Both the position numbers and the translations under genes were made by a program. From Carallia brachiata (Eukaryota; Streptophyta; Magnoliopsida; Malpighiales; Rhizophoraceae): a DNA stretch of 64,000 bases. The notes under the pieces were generated by a model. That model searched no databases and was not told the origin of the DNA. It saw nothing but the letters and a program-made list of their open reading frames with translations. The stretch covers positions 248,001 to 312,000 of the forward strand of contig JADCRB010000006.1 in the NCBI GenBank assembly GCA_021464245.1, in the 5' to 3' direction. Of this stretch, positions 51,536 to 64,000 are shown in pieces; position 1 is the first letter of the stretch; the number at the start of each line of letters is the position of its first letter.

Positions 51536-51645
51536 TGACTCTCTAGACAACCTTTGTCCAACTCCTCCAATACCTTAGTTTTTCTGTTCTCTGCAGCTTG
51601 TCTTTTGTCTTACTGAAAAAAGTGGCTTTGGAGGAATTGGGCTCT

Positions 51646-53896
51646 ATGTGGTGTTATGAGGAGGTCTCTCTCTCTTTCTTTCTCTCTAGTTTACTCTTGT
51701 TTCTTCTGATGGGTATTTTTCTTTTTGGATTTTGGCATTTAAGGCTTTTGCTATATCCCCAATTGTGCGTTCTATGTGCCATTTGGGATGTTTTATGGCT
51801 TGTTTTCCTTAAATTATTTTCCAGTTTTGAAACTTTATTCATCTGTAAGCTGTGATCTTTTGTATGATTCATCCCTGTATTTTCTTTTCGGATTTTGGCA
51901 TTTAAGGCTTTTGCTTCATCCCCAATTGTGTGTTCTATATGCAATGGCGAGATGTTTTATGGCTTGTTTTACTTAAATTATTTTCCAGTTTTGAAACTTT
52001 ATTCATCTGTAAGCTGTGATCTTTTGAATGATTCATTACTGTCTTTTTCTTTCTTCCTCTGTCTAGAAATTGTGTTTTACTTGATAGTATGAGTGCATTT
52101 CGGCCTAAAAATCATGTTATTTCTTTGTGCGGCATTTGTTTTGTGTTATCTAAGTTAGAAGCTTCTTCTGCTTCCTTTCTCTGTAGATTGAGGAACATTG
52201 TTAAGTTTTTGTAAGAGCAGAACATGCCTCGGTTGAAACTTTGAGTATAAATGTTGTCGGTACTGATTTTTTCTTCCTGATATTTCGTGGCGTAAGTTAT
52301 GGGACCAATGAGGTCAATCTTTCGTGGCATAAGTTATGGGACCAATAAGGTCAATTCTTCTTTTTTTTTTTCTTTTTGTTCCATTTTTGCTTCCCCTCCT
52401 CTTTTCCGTTTCTATAATAATATGAAGATACTTGAAGGGTGAGCTTTAGTATAACGACCGAAAGTTTCTTCCATTGTGACTTGATGATTACAGGTTCGAA
52501 TCTTGAAAATAGTCTCTTTTCTGAAAACAAAAGGTAGATTTTCTATGTTGATCCTTCTTTAGACCCTTCAAATATGAGAGTCTCCTATAATGAGACACCC
52601 TCTTTATTTGAAAAGACTTGAACGGGATTGTGATTTACATGGGGCCAAGCTGAGATAACACTGGTTCTCCTACCGTTGAAATAGTTGTACGTCAATTGGA
52701 TTTATTTGGAACATAACTTTCTGCTGAATGAGATTCTTGGAAATTTATAATAGTATGTTTTGTGTTGATGTCACCCATTAAATTTAAGGTGCTGACGTCA
52801 TTTTCTGTTTCTTCAGAGAACTGTAATTAAGGCTCCAATCATCTCTCTATTATCTTCAATTCGTTGTTCACCAATCATCTCTCTCTGCGTTTGTTTATTG
52901 AGTTCGTATAGGACATATACGATGTAATGACAATCTGTAACTTAGTGACTTGTTCTGAAATGACAGAGCATTGATGAATTGAAGCAGAAGCTTTTGTGTA
53001 CAACTATTGAGCTGGAGGCCCTGAAAGTTGAAGCAAACGAAGAAATGAGAAGGCACAAGGATGATGTGAAGCAGTTGATAAACCTTGTACAGATCGCTTA
53101 TCAAGAAAGGGACAAGGCCAGAGACCAACCGCAAAAGCTTATTCTCAAAATTATGCCTTCCAGTCCTACTCAATTACGCCAGATCCTGGCACAGGCACAA
53201 CCTGGAAGATCCTTTGTGATACCGGCAAAAGCAAATTCAAGTATAACTGAATCCAACAGTCTATCTGATACATACAATCATCCGTCGCATGGGTCGTCCC
53301 CGGTGGATTCCTTCTTTGATGCAGTCACTTCCCCCGATTTCCCAAGCATCAACATGGCTGATTTAAGTCCAATGGGGTTTGGTAACAAAACTTTTGTTCA
53401 GGATTGCATTGAACATGTTCCAAGTAGTTTAGCATCTCCAGTGGTTGCCAAGATGGATCCTGCTGATTCCATAATCGATGGTCTTGTCAAGGGAAAAGTG
53501 CTGCCACCGAAGGGAAAACTGTTACAATCTGTGATGGATTCAGGCCCTCTTCTTCAAACACTTATCCTCATGGGGCAGCTTCCCCGATGGAGAAGCCCTC
53601 CTCAACTTGTTCCTAGCAGTTCAGCATCTCCAGTGGTTGCCAAGATGGATCCTGCTGATTCCATGATCAATGGTCTTGTCAAGGGAAAAGTGCTGCCACC
53701 GAAGGGAAAACTGTTACAATCTGTGATGGATTCAGGCCCTCTTCTTCAAACACTTATCCTCACGGGGCAGCTTCCCCGATGGAGAAATCCTCCTCAACTG
53801 CAACCCTTCCAGATTCCACTAGTTTCCATAACAGGTTGTGAGACTGCAAACCATACTTGTCAGGAAACAGATGCTAATCCAAGCTACATACCTTAG
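51646..53896 (+). CDS. DUF1635 family protein, copy B (shortened at both ends)
   Basis: Exon 1 ends at 51663 and exon 2 runs 52967-53896. The codon matching the ATG of copy A is TTG (51628-51630), so the original start is lost. A new in-frame ATG exists at codon 7 (51646), where copy A has TTG. Using it, 315 residues can be made. The N-terminal domain (SIDELKQKLLCTTIELEALK onward) is intact with a coiled-coil-like pattern. Exon 2 contains a private in-frame duplication of 64 residues. A TAG at 53894-53896 replaces TCG of copy A and removes the last 60 residues, although the frame beyond is open to the old stop. It may still be expressed as a shorter protein or be an early pseudogene. Function of the family is unknown. 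Confidence 0.6.
51727..52052. repeat. 163-bp tandem duplication in DUF1635 copy B intron
   Basis: Two consecutive units, 51727-51889 and 51890-52052, each beginning GGATTTTGGCATTTAAGGCT. Copy A has one unit only, so the duplication is private to copy B. Units differ by several substitutions. Confidence 0.9.
52425..52580 (+). mobile_element. tRNA-derived SINE in DUF1635 copy B intron
   Basis: GGTGAGCTTTAGTATAACGA resembles an A-box region, and GATTACAGGTTCGAATCTTG (B box at 52493-52503) follows at the right distance. Next come AATAGTCTCTTTTCTG and TAGACCC-like blocks in the order known for Au-type SINEs. It is shared with copy A (42237-42330) and so is older than the duplication. Confidence 0.65.
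53417..53800 (+). repeat. 192-bp in-frame tandem duplication inside DUF1635 copy B exon
   Basis: Units 53417-53608 and 53609-53800 each encode 64 residues containing SPVVAKMDPADS and VLPPKGKLLQSVMDSGPLLQ. Copy A has a single unit. The period is a multiple of three, so the frame is kept. Confidence 0.95.
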
Positions 53897-54738
53897 AAAC
53901 CGTTGTGTTTGCCATCATATCCGGAGATGTCCCGTGGTTCTTCTCAAATGTGCTCAGCTTCCATGCTCAAGTTTTCAAGTGGTGCTGCAGGTTCAGATCC
54001 AGGAAATGCATCATGGTTATCCAATTCTGTCCCTATTAACCATATCCCAGCTGGCAAACGACAAAGGTTGCAATGAGATTTTGACCATTTGCATCCTTCC
54101 TTGTAAAGATCATATTGCAGTGGTTGGTGATGTAAACAGGACATTTTGTTCTCTGGTTTGAATGACATAGTCTACGTAATTTATATGCTTACATTTTCGT
54201 GAAATTAGTTTACTTAATTTATATGCTTGCATTTATGTGAAATTCTATATTCTTTGTTCGTTCTACATATGCGGTAAATTTCTTAATATAAACATAGTAA
54301 GTAATCTAACCGTAAATTAAAGCGGTTTATTTGAATATTGCATTTGACATCCAAGTTCGGTAAAATGGAATAGGACGTCAGAATTCTGTTCTCACAAAAT
54401 TGTAAGGGATCATACTTCCAGTTAAAGCAAAGAAAGCTGAGGAGGATTCTAAGCTTTCAAGTATCAGTTCTTGTCTCAACTAAAGTTGTAGCTCAACTCG
54501 ATATTTTGGATGTTCTTAAAATATTGATTAAACTTTGGTGGTATCTAGCATCCTGACAACCTGTGTAGCTACAGCATATGTTCTGGCAACAACATACGTA
54601 ACAAGGTTGATTTAATCGCTGGTCTATGTAGAAGTAACCTATATAGGAAAAATCCAACCTCATAGATTCAGCAATGGAACTGGAATCAAGGACCTTAGTT
54701 CCTCAGTTTGCCATTTTGACGTCGTCGATCACTGTAGC

Positions 54739-55227
54739 ATGCTTCCTATCCCAACATCAGCACCAGACTTTGAACCCCAATCTATACATTGGACATTAAT
54801 TATAATCGCCTCGGTTACTGCTGCGTGTGCTATGTTGCTCTTACTCCGCTTCTGCAGGATACTAGGATCCTGTTGCTGCAAAGTAGATAGGGTAACGTCC
54901 TCGAGAGATGGGATCCAACAAAGGCATCTAAATGAAGCTGTTGTTCAAGGTGATCCTAGTCAGCCTTACGCTCGTGGATTACATTCCACCATTGTGCGCT
55001 CCATCCCCGTCACTCCGTTCAAGGAAAAGAACGAAGAGGAATTGAGGCCAAGCAACATCGGATGCGCAGTTTGTTTGGGTGAATTTGAAGAAGGGGAGTT
55101 GCTGAAACATCTGCCTAAGTGCACTCACGTCTTCCATGCTGCCTGCATTGATGCCTGGTTTCAGTCTCACTCAAATTGCCCACTTTGCAGATCAGAAGTC
55201 TCCAATCTTAGTGTTCATGAATATTAA
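54739..55227 (+). CDS. ATL-type RING-H2 E3 ubiquitin ligase, copy B (C-terminally shortened)
   Basis: A membrane-anchored ubiquitin ligase of the Arabidopsis Toxicos en Levadura type. A single-exon frame of 162 residues: one hydrophobic segment at about 18-38, then a GLD-like motif GLHSTIVRSIPV (80-91), and a RING-H2 at 109-150 with ligands Cys109, Cys112, Cys128, His130, His133, Cys136, Cys147 and Cys150. Trp140 sits four residues after the sixth ligand, as usual for binding the E2 enzyme. The frame ends with TAA at 55225-55227 where copy A has TCA. The sequence beyond matches about 38 C-terminal residues of copy A, so this protein is shorter than its ancestor. The RING itself is complete and could be active. 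Whether translation starts here or the gene had an earlier start is uncertain; the upstream ATG near 54674 is in another frame and stops. Confidence 0.78.
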   Translation: MLPIPTSAPDFEPQSIHWTLIIIASVTAACAMLLLLRFCRILGSCCCKVDRVTSSRDGIQQRHLNEAVVQGDPSQPYARGLHSTIVRSIPVTPFKEKNEEELRPSNIGCAVCLGEFEEGELLKHLPKCTHVFHAACIDAWFQSHSNCPLCRSEVSNLSVHEY

Positions 55228-56059
55228 ATATCTATAAACTCGTTGGTAGAGAGTCTGGGGGAAGATTTTTTCCCAGAGAGAGCACAACACTATGTAATCC
55301 TACGCACCAGGATTCTGCAGAACTTGGAAGTTAGGCCTCAGGAAACAGGTGCTGGACTTGATTCAACCCGTTGAGTTGCTCAGATTCACAGTTATGGAAG
55401 AGCTGTAGACAATATTCTAGTTGCCTCACATCCAGCATATGATAGATGTAAAGTTATAATATTGTCAGCCCGTAGAAACATTGACATAAAATCTCAGCTG
55501 CCCGAAAGGGAGATGCAGCAATCCAAAGCTCTTTTTATCATGCTTCATTACTTGTAAACTCTGGTTAGCAGCTAGGTTCGTATACACCAATAAGTGAGTT
55601 CGGTAGATCTCACGTAATCAATTGATATAATTTACTAGGGCGAAAGGCACGCTACTTTCTTGTTTTTTCATTTTTCATTTTTTTTTTTTTTTCGTGACAA
55701 GAAATGACCTTTGAGGTATAAACTATCTCATGGTGCCAGACTGCCAGTAGGCCCATCACCCTTTTTTATGTCCTTCATTTTGTACTTATGGAAATATCCT
55801 TTTGAAAATGTTGGTTATTTAGCCCTCCAAACGGATCACTTTTGTAACAGAATCAGATAATAAGGAGCAATTGTTCGGAAAACTTCAAAGATTTGACAAT
55901 CCAAATAACAGCAAGACGACAATATAATGAAAATATAACTAGAGAGCAGCGCAACAGGTTTTTAATTTTAATCTAATTCTGAAAATCTCCCTGCTTAAAT
56001 TCAAAACAAAATTGCCACAATCTTCAACACTGCTTAAAATGAGGAAGTCAGGCACCCGC
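55228..56059. other. Intergenic region between RING copy B and RPL23A
   Basis: The convergent 3' ends of the RING gene (plus) and RPL23A (minus) meet here. The first 150 bases are the old C-terminal coding part of the RING gene. No other ORF or RNA gene is seen. Confidence 0.7.
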
Positions 56060-57430
<1,371 letters not shown>

Positions 57431-57621
57431 TGCTGCAGATCTACAAGAAGCTTTAATCCAGAACCTTCTAGAATTTACCTGATACGCTGTAACAAACACA
57501 GAAAACTGAATCAAGCAACTTTCACACGCTATTCTCAAGAGAAGAAGTAGATGCTAAAGAGATAGAGAGAGAGAGACCTGACGGTTGGATGCAGCGTGGC
57601 CGTCTCCAGGATCCGTGAAAA

Positions 57622-57630
57622 TTAGGGTTT
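57622..57630 (-). promoter_or_regulatory. Telo-box in RPL23A promoter
   Basis: The minus strand reads AAACCCTAA, the plant telo-box common near the transcription start of ribosomal protein genes. It lies about 190 bases upstream of the start codon and near the likely start of the leader exon. Confidence 0.8.
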
Positions 57631-57685
57631 ATGATGGTAGCACGATAGTGAAATTACAATAATATCTGACTTCTGCTCTCTGGTC

Positions 57686-57703
57686 TGGGCTTCGGATTGG
57701 GCC
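57686..57703. promoter_or_regulatory. Paired site II elements in RPL23A promoter
   Basis: TGGGCT (57686-57691) and TGGGCC (57698-57703) lie about 60-80 bases upstream of the telo-box. Site II plus telo-box is the known arrangement bound by TCP-type and Myb-like telobox factors in growth-related genes. Confidence 0.78.
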
Positions 57704-57784
57704 TTTGGACAAGGTGAAATTAGCCTGACATTCCCAAGGCAGCCCGTCCGAGAAAAGAGAAATTTTGAGGTCCACGAGCAAGCA

Positions 57785-57970
57785 TTTGCACAAATGGTGA
57801 AGGTTAATATTGTTTAATTAAAAGTCTCAGATTCGATTCTTGAGAATGCAGTTTTATTGAATATTTATTAGAAAATCTTTTGCCGTCCTTTAGGTTCTTA
57901 CTAAAGTCGGTCCAAATTAATCAGCCAATTGGGCTGAACACTTGATTATCTTAGATAAAAAAAAAAAAGA
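57785..57970 (+). mobile_element. tRNA-derived SINE-like element
   Basis: TGGTGAAGGTT is A-box-like and AGATTCGATTCTTGAG (about 57829-57844) carries a B-box-like GATTCGATTC. A conserved tail GTCGGTCCAAATTAATCAG and TTAGATAAA follow, then an A-run at about 57957-57970. The tail matches 4475-4598. No target duplication could be defined. Confidence 0.6.
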
Positions 57971-58215
57971 AAAAGAAAAATTTGAAGTCTTTTCTTTAGA
58001 TTTTTATTTTAAGGATTTTATTTTTTGTGTGAAAATAAGTATAAAATTTATGGAAAAAAAGAAAAGTTACATGCATTATATAATTTATTTATAATCTGAT
58101 AGACCTTATAATAAATAAAAAAATTAAAAAAAAAAGAATAAAATGAATCCAAATATTCTATATGTCCACGCTTTCTATCTCAATTTCTAGTAACATGTCT
58201 AAACTTCAAATTGAC

Positions 58216-59533
58216 TTGGGATGACAATTTTACTCATACCCATCGGAGATTACTCATACCCGCCCCAACGGGTATGTGGTCAAACCAGTTGACCGGAGAA
58301 CGGGGTAAGGATCGAGGATCCCCATATTTTTTTAGCAGGTATGAGGATGAAGATGTGTTTACCTATTCCCATCCTCATAACCTCCCCATCTCCGACCCGT
58401 TTATTTTTTTATTTTTTATTTAATTTTTAATATTTATTCATTTTTATTATTTAATATTTACTGTATTCAATTTTCAATAACTTATATTTTAACTACTTTA
58501 AAATTATTAATGAAATTACTTTCTTTAACTCAATGGTTTATTCAAAATATTGATAGTCTTGAGGTTAAACATTCAAGTAATAACTAATTCTAATTGCAAT
58601 TACGAAATTATTAATGGATACTGTATGAATCACAACAACTTGTCGTATAAGTTCTCAACCAATAATTTGAAGGTTTGATCCCGAATATACAAGTTAGAAA
58701 AACCATCTTTTTACTGAAGTCTTATTTTAAAATACTATTATTTCTTTCTTTCCAAATGTGTCAGTATATAAGTGCAAAAAATATGAGAATAAATTGTTTA
58801 AAAAATTAGGAACGAAGTTAAAACTCCTAACATTATAAGAAATCTAACACTATATATAGAAAATAGATAAAAAAAAAATACAAAATCATGGGGTGATGTT
58901 TTTATAATTTTTATTTATTGAATTTTTATAATTGAGTTTTTTTTATGTGATCTATATCTTTATAAAATGCAGTTTTAAACTTTAGTATTATACAACAACT
59001 GAAATATTAAATACGATTTGTTTAAATTATTCTTCTATATCAGCATTTTCAAAAATATTGTTATTATATCAATATATAAACTTGAGTAATATAATTTCAA
59101 TACTTACTTATTATAAACTTGAGTAATATAACATTTTCAAAAATAGTGTCATTATTCTTCTACATATTGTATATCAAGTTTAGGACCTTAATTTCTATTA
59201 CTAATTCTTAACAAAAAAACTCGTATATTTAAACTTTAATATTTAGATCACCTATTCATTATATTTTTAAATCACATGAGATTTGTAATATAAATAGCTG
59301 GTTTGTCATTGACCATGAATATCAAGTAATTTGAATTGTGAAAATATTTGACTTTTTAAATTTTCTTTTAGAAGGGTATAGGGCGAGGACGGGGATCCCC
59401 GTTCCTCGACGGGGATGGGGACGAGGATTAAAATTTAATACTGATGGGGACGGGGATGAGAATGAGAGTAATAAACGGATACGGGAAACGGGAGAACCAT
59501 CTCCGCCCCCGACCTTCCTCATTGTCAATCCTA
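58216..59533. mobile_element. Non-autonomous hAT-like element with perfect 8-bp target duplication (copy 2)
   Basis: About 1318 bases starting TTGGGATGACAATTTTACTC and ending GTCAATCCTA. AAATTGAC is present at both flanks (58208-58215 and 59534-59541). The subterminal regions contain G/C-rich repeats such as GGGGATCCCCG and CCCGACC-type words. The AT-rich interior matches 38393-39575 in inverted orientation. No transposase frame is present. Confidence 0.92.
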
Positions 59534-59541
59534 AAATTGAC

Positions 59542-62500
59542 GCACTCATTAAATCTTTGTTATTTTTAGTGTTATCGAGAAAAAAGATTTAAATATGATG
59601 TATTACTTTTTTTTTTTGTGAGATTATGAGGTATTATCCTGTCTTTCTATTTTATAAAAAAAAAAATGTTGCTCTTTGAGTCGTCCTTTTTCTGATTTAG
59701 TAGGTGTGGCGCTAATAAATGTACGTTTTATTGTGTTATTATATACAAAAAATGAAGCCTTCATTATGCACAGATGTATGTTATCAAAAGCATTTTTCTT
59801 GTAGAGAAGAGGGTCCGGATTAAATTATTGTTCAAATTTCAAACTTATCAACACAATTAAGTTAAAACTGGGAAAACTTATCAAATATAGAACACACACT
59901 TGGACGTCGTGACTCATCTTTCTTCAAATATGGGCACAGCACTTGGACCTCCTGATCTATCAATTTGTGCATCTTGACCCAACATATACATGATGGTACA
60001 AGCCTAAAGTTGTCCTTACCTCATAATTTAGCCTTCTTAACTTAATTTTGTCTAAATGTTTGTCACATTAAACATTCTAACCCTTATAAAAATGTTTATC
60101 TTCCAAAGGTAATGATAGATTAATTCGAACCATAATCACTTTCTTTACCTGTTTTTCTTTATAATTATTTATTTAGTTCGCTCGATACTTACAGTCAACA
60201 AATTCCAATCAATCTCACACATTGACGCTCATAATCAAATACTGTACAAACAAATTCAATCAGAATAGTTCTACAATAATATTTTGTGATCTAACAATCA
60301 CATTAAAACGATAAAACCTTTCAAGTAATTTTTTTGGGTTGAATTGGAGGAGAGAGCAGTGGGTTGAAGGCCATTTTGAGGCACAGCTACTGGATTAGGA
60401 TTAAAAGTATCGAATTCGGGTTTCTGAGTTAAAAAAATGAATAAAAAAAAAAGCAAAATCAATCTTCTTTTCAAAAGCAAAACATGGATTTATAGGATAT
60501 CAGATGTTACACTTGCCACTATTCTTAAGCTATGCGTTTGATACCCGTTAAGCTGATTCCAATTTCTTTTTTTTTTTAAAGGGAAATTTACTTCCCATAC
60601 CTGATGGCACGGTTCTGTGCTTTTATGGGTATTGAAATTATAAGGCATCTAGAGCAGAAGCAGCTGCTGATAGAGACTATAATGCCACCACCATTGGTAA
60701 TTCAATCAACCAAAAGACTTTGTCTTTCGGAGAATGATAAAAAAGAATCTACAAAAAAGAGCGAAATTCGTGTCACTTAAAAGCAACATCATCAACAGTC
60801 TAAAAATCTGAAATGGTCCATTTGATATCATACTCAAAAAAAAAAAGTTGCGGCTTGAGGAGAGAAGAGCCGAAGAAAAACTACGTTGAACACACCAAAA
60901 TTACGCTAATTGTGGAGCCGAGAAATGATCATGTTGCAGTCTTGCAGACAGTTGTTTTCATATATATGTCATCCCACCATCAATTGTTTAAGTTTTAAGT
61001 TTCAATTTTAGTCGAACTGATTAACAAAAAAATAAAGAATAAAATTTTAGACACAGATAATTTACACATATTAAAAATACAATCTGATGTGATAATAGAG
61101 ACCACTGTCTTTCCATCTTTCTCTTAATTCAAATAGTGTTTTCTCCTTTAATAATGTGTATGCTTTCTCAGTTAATTTTCTCTGTGTATAAAACTGTTTC
61201 GACAAAGCTCAAAAAAAAAAAAAAATTAAACATATAAAATCAACGTAGACAAAATTCTGGTCCGACATTTAATTAGTTACAAATTTGAATGTTATGATGA
61301 ATAGACTCGAATTCATTAGATGATTTCCGTCAGCATTTACTTTTACGATGTCTAAAAAGAGTTTAAAAAAAAGAGAAAAAAACTTTCATATAATAGGTAC
61401 GGAATGGATAATATGGATAAGCCCATCTATAGCTACATAATTTATACCATATAAAAGATATGTAAATAATTTAATTATTTATTTATTTTTTATTTTTAAA
61501 ATTTAATATATTTTTTAGAATATAATAATTTAAATTTTTATGTGTCAACTTTTTCAATTATCAATATTTTGTACCTACCTAACTTTTTCCATTAAAAAAA
61601 TTTATCATATTGTAGCTATGACCATTATTAATTAGGAAAAACTTTGATGACTGTAGTTTGGGTAGTTTTTGTAGCTGCATATATGATGTCACAAAAAAAA
61701 TTATATGACGTATTAAAAAAATTATATGACGTTTAAAAAAATTTTTAGTTCTTAATAATTAATTACACGTCGTATACTTTTTTTTGACACATCGTAACAA
61801 GCCCTTTAAAAAAGTTTTTATTTTAAATAGCTAATTATACGTTATATAATTTTTTATAACACTTCATATTATTTTTTTGTAATTTCTATATTATATCGTA
61901 TAATTTCTTTCGTCGTGTCGTATATAACAGTTACGAAAGTTACTTAAAGTTGACAGCTACGTCCTACCAATAGACGAAATAGATAAACTCATATACTTTA
62001 AAGTTTAAACAAAACAAACATCTGGTTTGTTAACAAAAGCTATTAAATAATTTGTTTATATTGTAACAATATTAATATTTTAAAATAATATTTATTATTT
62101 TTATAATAAAAAATTATTATTATTACAAAAAATATAAATATTATTTCAATATAAACAAATACAAAATTTATACGGACATTTTTTCAAACAGAAATTGTTA
62201 GATCTCTTAATTTCGAGGAGTGCCATTACATCTTTAAAATTAGGTATCTGTCCGAATATTTTTTTATATAACAAGACAGTAATTTTATGAAATAAAATTG
62301 TTATTTTATGTAATAAAAAAATATAAAAAATATATATTTCTTTTATTATATAAAATATCAAATTTATTAAAAAAAATATTTAAATAAATACTCAATCCTG
62401 ACAGCCTAATTATTTCCTTTTAAGAGGAGTCGACGTACCAAAAATTCCAAAACTTTATGAGACTGAGACGACGTATCAGTCAATATCACGGGACCACAGA

Positions 62501-62941
62501 ACTCGTCATCCGTCAGCATTTTGTTTCCCAAGAAATTCGGTAACTGAAACCCACGAGAATCCAAATTCCTAAATCCTAACAATGCATAATAACCAAAAAA
62601 ACATTAATTAATTCATTAAAAATCCCAAAAAAAAATTTGGTGATAACTAAATAAACGTAGTAAAAAAGATCCCGAAATTATCTCCTTCATTAATATTATC
62701 ATCATCGTCATTACTAAATAACTAAATAAAAGTAGTAAAAAATTGGTGATAATAACGTCAATCTAATAAGAGTCTTGTTGACTTGGCATAATATTTAATA
62801 AAAAAAAATATAATTAGTTAAATTAAATATACACTTTTACGTAACTCATACAGTATTATTACATAGTCAAATTCAATACAAATCTACTCGGATTGTGTTG
62901 CCCTTTTCTATTTCTAATCCAATCATAATTACTTTCATCTC
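59542..62941. other. Intergenic region upstream of the cupin gene
   Basis: Very AT-rich, with many A and T runs and no recognised gene. A short minus-strand open stretch near 60340-60430 after an acceptor-like TTAACTCAG is exon-like but unassigned. The last 500 bases are likely promoter of the cupin gene. Confidence 0.6.
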
Positions 62942-62948
62942 TATAAAT
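62942..62948 (+). promoter_or_regulatory. TATA box of the cupin gene
   Basis: TATAAAT about 170 bases upstream of the start codon, followed by C/A-rich and pyrimidine-rich leader sequence. Confidence 0.55.
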
Positions 62949-63112
62949 ATGATATACAACGCCACCCCACACCTGTAATAAATCACTATAATCTCAAGCC
63001 TTAAAAATCAGAATTAAAAAGCCTTTTCTTTTCAATCGTCTCGTACTCTCAGTTTGGGTTTTGGTAGGCTGTTTGGGTGACTAGAAAGTGTAGGAAAGTT
63101 AAAGAAAGAAAG

Positions 63113-63308
63113 ATGGATATTGATCTGACGCCGAAGTTGGCAAAGAAGGTGTACGGAGGGGACGGCGGGTCCTACCACGCATGGTGCCCGGCCGAGCTGG
63201 CGATGCTTAAGCAAGGGAACATTGGGGCAGCCAAGCTTGCTCTCGAGAAGTATGGCTTCGCTCTCCCTCGCTACTCTGATTCCTCTAAGGTCGCTTACGT
63301 TCTTCAAG
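63113..63308 (+). CDS. 11S-globulin-like cupin protein, first exon (gene continues past window)
   Basis: Exon 1 encodes 65 residues plus one base, opening MDIDLTPKLAKKVYGGDGGS and containing AWCPAELAMLKQGNIGAAKLALEKYG and PRYSDSSKVAYVLQG. These are closely typical of the bicupin seed-globulin-like proteins At1g07750/At2g28680 (RmlC-like cupins, about 355 residues). The donor is CAAG-GTTTGTG at 63309. No second exon is visible before 64000, so the intron is longer than 690 bases. The catalytic or binding role of these proteins is not well defined; they relate to storage globulins. The pseudogene at 46147-47014 covers a later part of the same protein, so the two do not overlap in sequence. Confidence 0.9.
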
Positions 63309-64000
63309 GTTTGTGCCCATTTTATTTTTGTCCTTTTTTAATTTTTCTTGTTTTATTATTCTTTTTTTTTTTCTGGGTTCTTGTTATTATCGATTGTGTT
63401 TGGAATTTTAAGTCCTTTTAATAGAGTTACATTGGGATTTTTTTTAGTTTCTTGATTAAATAATACAAGAAAAGGAAAATTGGGTTGGTGGAATTTTAAT
63501 GGTTTGGCGCATATAATGTGGAACGCGTGATGGTTTGATAATATATATTTTGATTACAATTTCCTGTTGATTTTACCCTTTTTGGCAAGGGGATTTGGAG
63601 GATGGAATCCCTGGAATGGAATTAGAGTGGAAAGGGAAGAGCGTGTGTTGTTTGGGAAGTGAGAAAAAAAAATAAAAGATAGTGGGCCCCACCTAAAAGC
63701 AGTTCCCCCAGACATGGGGTTAGGGATTTTCCTATAAAAAAGAGAAAATTTAGTGTATATGGTTTCTGATAGTTATTGTATTGGGTTCAGCCTGGAGTTT
63801 CTGGGATTAATTTTTGTTATAAATTTGCAGCCCCATGTGTTTAAATTGTTGTATCAGTGTTTTGCTTATATTAATCAGCTACAGACTATTTGATTTGTTT
63901 AGGCATGACAGTTTTCGGTGGACTAGCCATGCAACTGTATGTTTATTTCATTGTCTGGTCATTGATCTCTTTTTGGAAATTTGAGAAGGATTCTGAATCA
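63309..64000 (+). other. First intron of the cupin gene (to window edge)
   Basis: Begins with the GTTTGTG donor after exon 1. T-rich, no frame continuing the cupin family is found, and the window ends inside it. Confidence 0.7.

Noticed and set aside
51598..51855. Open frame MSFVLLKKVALEELGSMWCYEE as an N-terminal extension of DUF1635 copy B
   Set aside because: The frame would have to start at TTG (51598-51600). There is no ATG before codon 7 of the ancestral protein, and copy A shows this sequence to be untranslated leader.
60298..60480. Small secreted peptide candidate with a hydrophobic N-terminus on the minus strand
   Set aside because: The frame begins at TTG, not ATG. The upstream ATG is in another frame, and the hydrophobic part is encoded by a T-run. 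No known peptide-hormone motif is present.

Overview
This is AT-rich nuclear DNA from a flowering plant. Genes are split by canonical GT-AG introns, promoters carry TATA boxes, and the gaps hold foldback elements, SINE-like repeats and a degenerate LINE-type RNase H fragment. The protein families (R2R3-MYB, TIP aquaporin, HACD/PASTICCINO2-type dehydratase, RPL23A, ALG2, ATL RING-H2, DUF1635, 11S-globulin-like cupin) fit a eudicot. A Citrus-like species is my best guess from general resemblance and is not proven by the sequence. Coding density is low, and I found no bacterial, viral or CRISPR-like system.

Left third (1-24 kb). A non-coding segment occurs twice (1-2264, which runs off the left edge, and 6649-8364). 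About 6.6 kb without a recognisable gene follows. An intact R2R3-MYB gene of the MYB48/MYB59 type lies at 15105-16244 (+), and an intact nine-exon 3-hydroxyacyl-CoA dehydratase gene at 20858-23407 (+).

Middle (24-41 kb). A TIP1-type tonoplast aquaporin gene is convergent with the dehydratase (24364-25746, minus). About 15 kb of mostly repeat-derived DNA follows, with a LINE RNase H remnant, a MULE-like foldback element with a perfect 9-bp target duplication, and an hAT-like element at 38393-39575.

Right part (41-64 kb). A roughly 5-kb block carrying a DUF1635 gene, an ATL RING-H2 gene and the 3' part of RPL23A is present twice (about 41192-46150 and 51447-56545). Copy B runs into the complete RPL23A gene. 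Copy A stops inside RPL23A exon 2 and is joined, with 4 bp of microhomology, to a 5'-truncated cupin pseudogene. Copy B is preceded by a truncated, frameshifted ALG2. The two copies carry different lesions: in copy A both DUF1635 and RING are frameshifted, while in copy B DUF1635 has lost its original start and last 60 codons and RING has lost its last 38 codons. The first exon of an apparently intact cupin gene of the same family as the pseudogene begins at 63113 and leaves the window. A second hAT-like element of the same family, inverted, sits at 58216-59533 with a perfect 8-bp target duplication.

The genes do not form a pathway; they are ordinary single plant genes. The main interest is the recent structural history of 41-57 kb, the MYB gene with its built-in alternative-splicing stop, and the repeat families.
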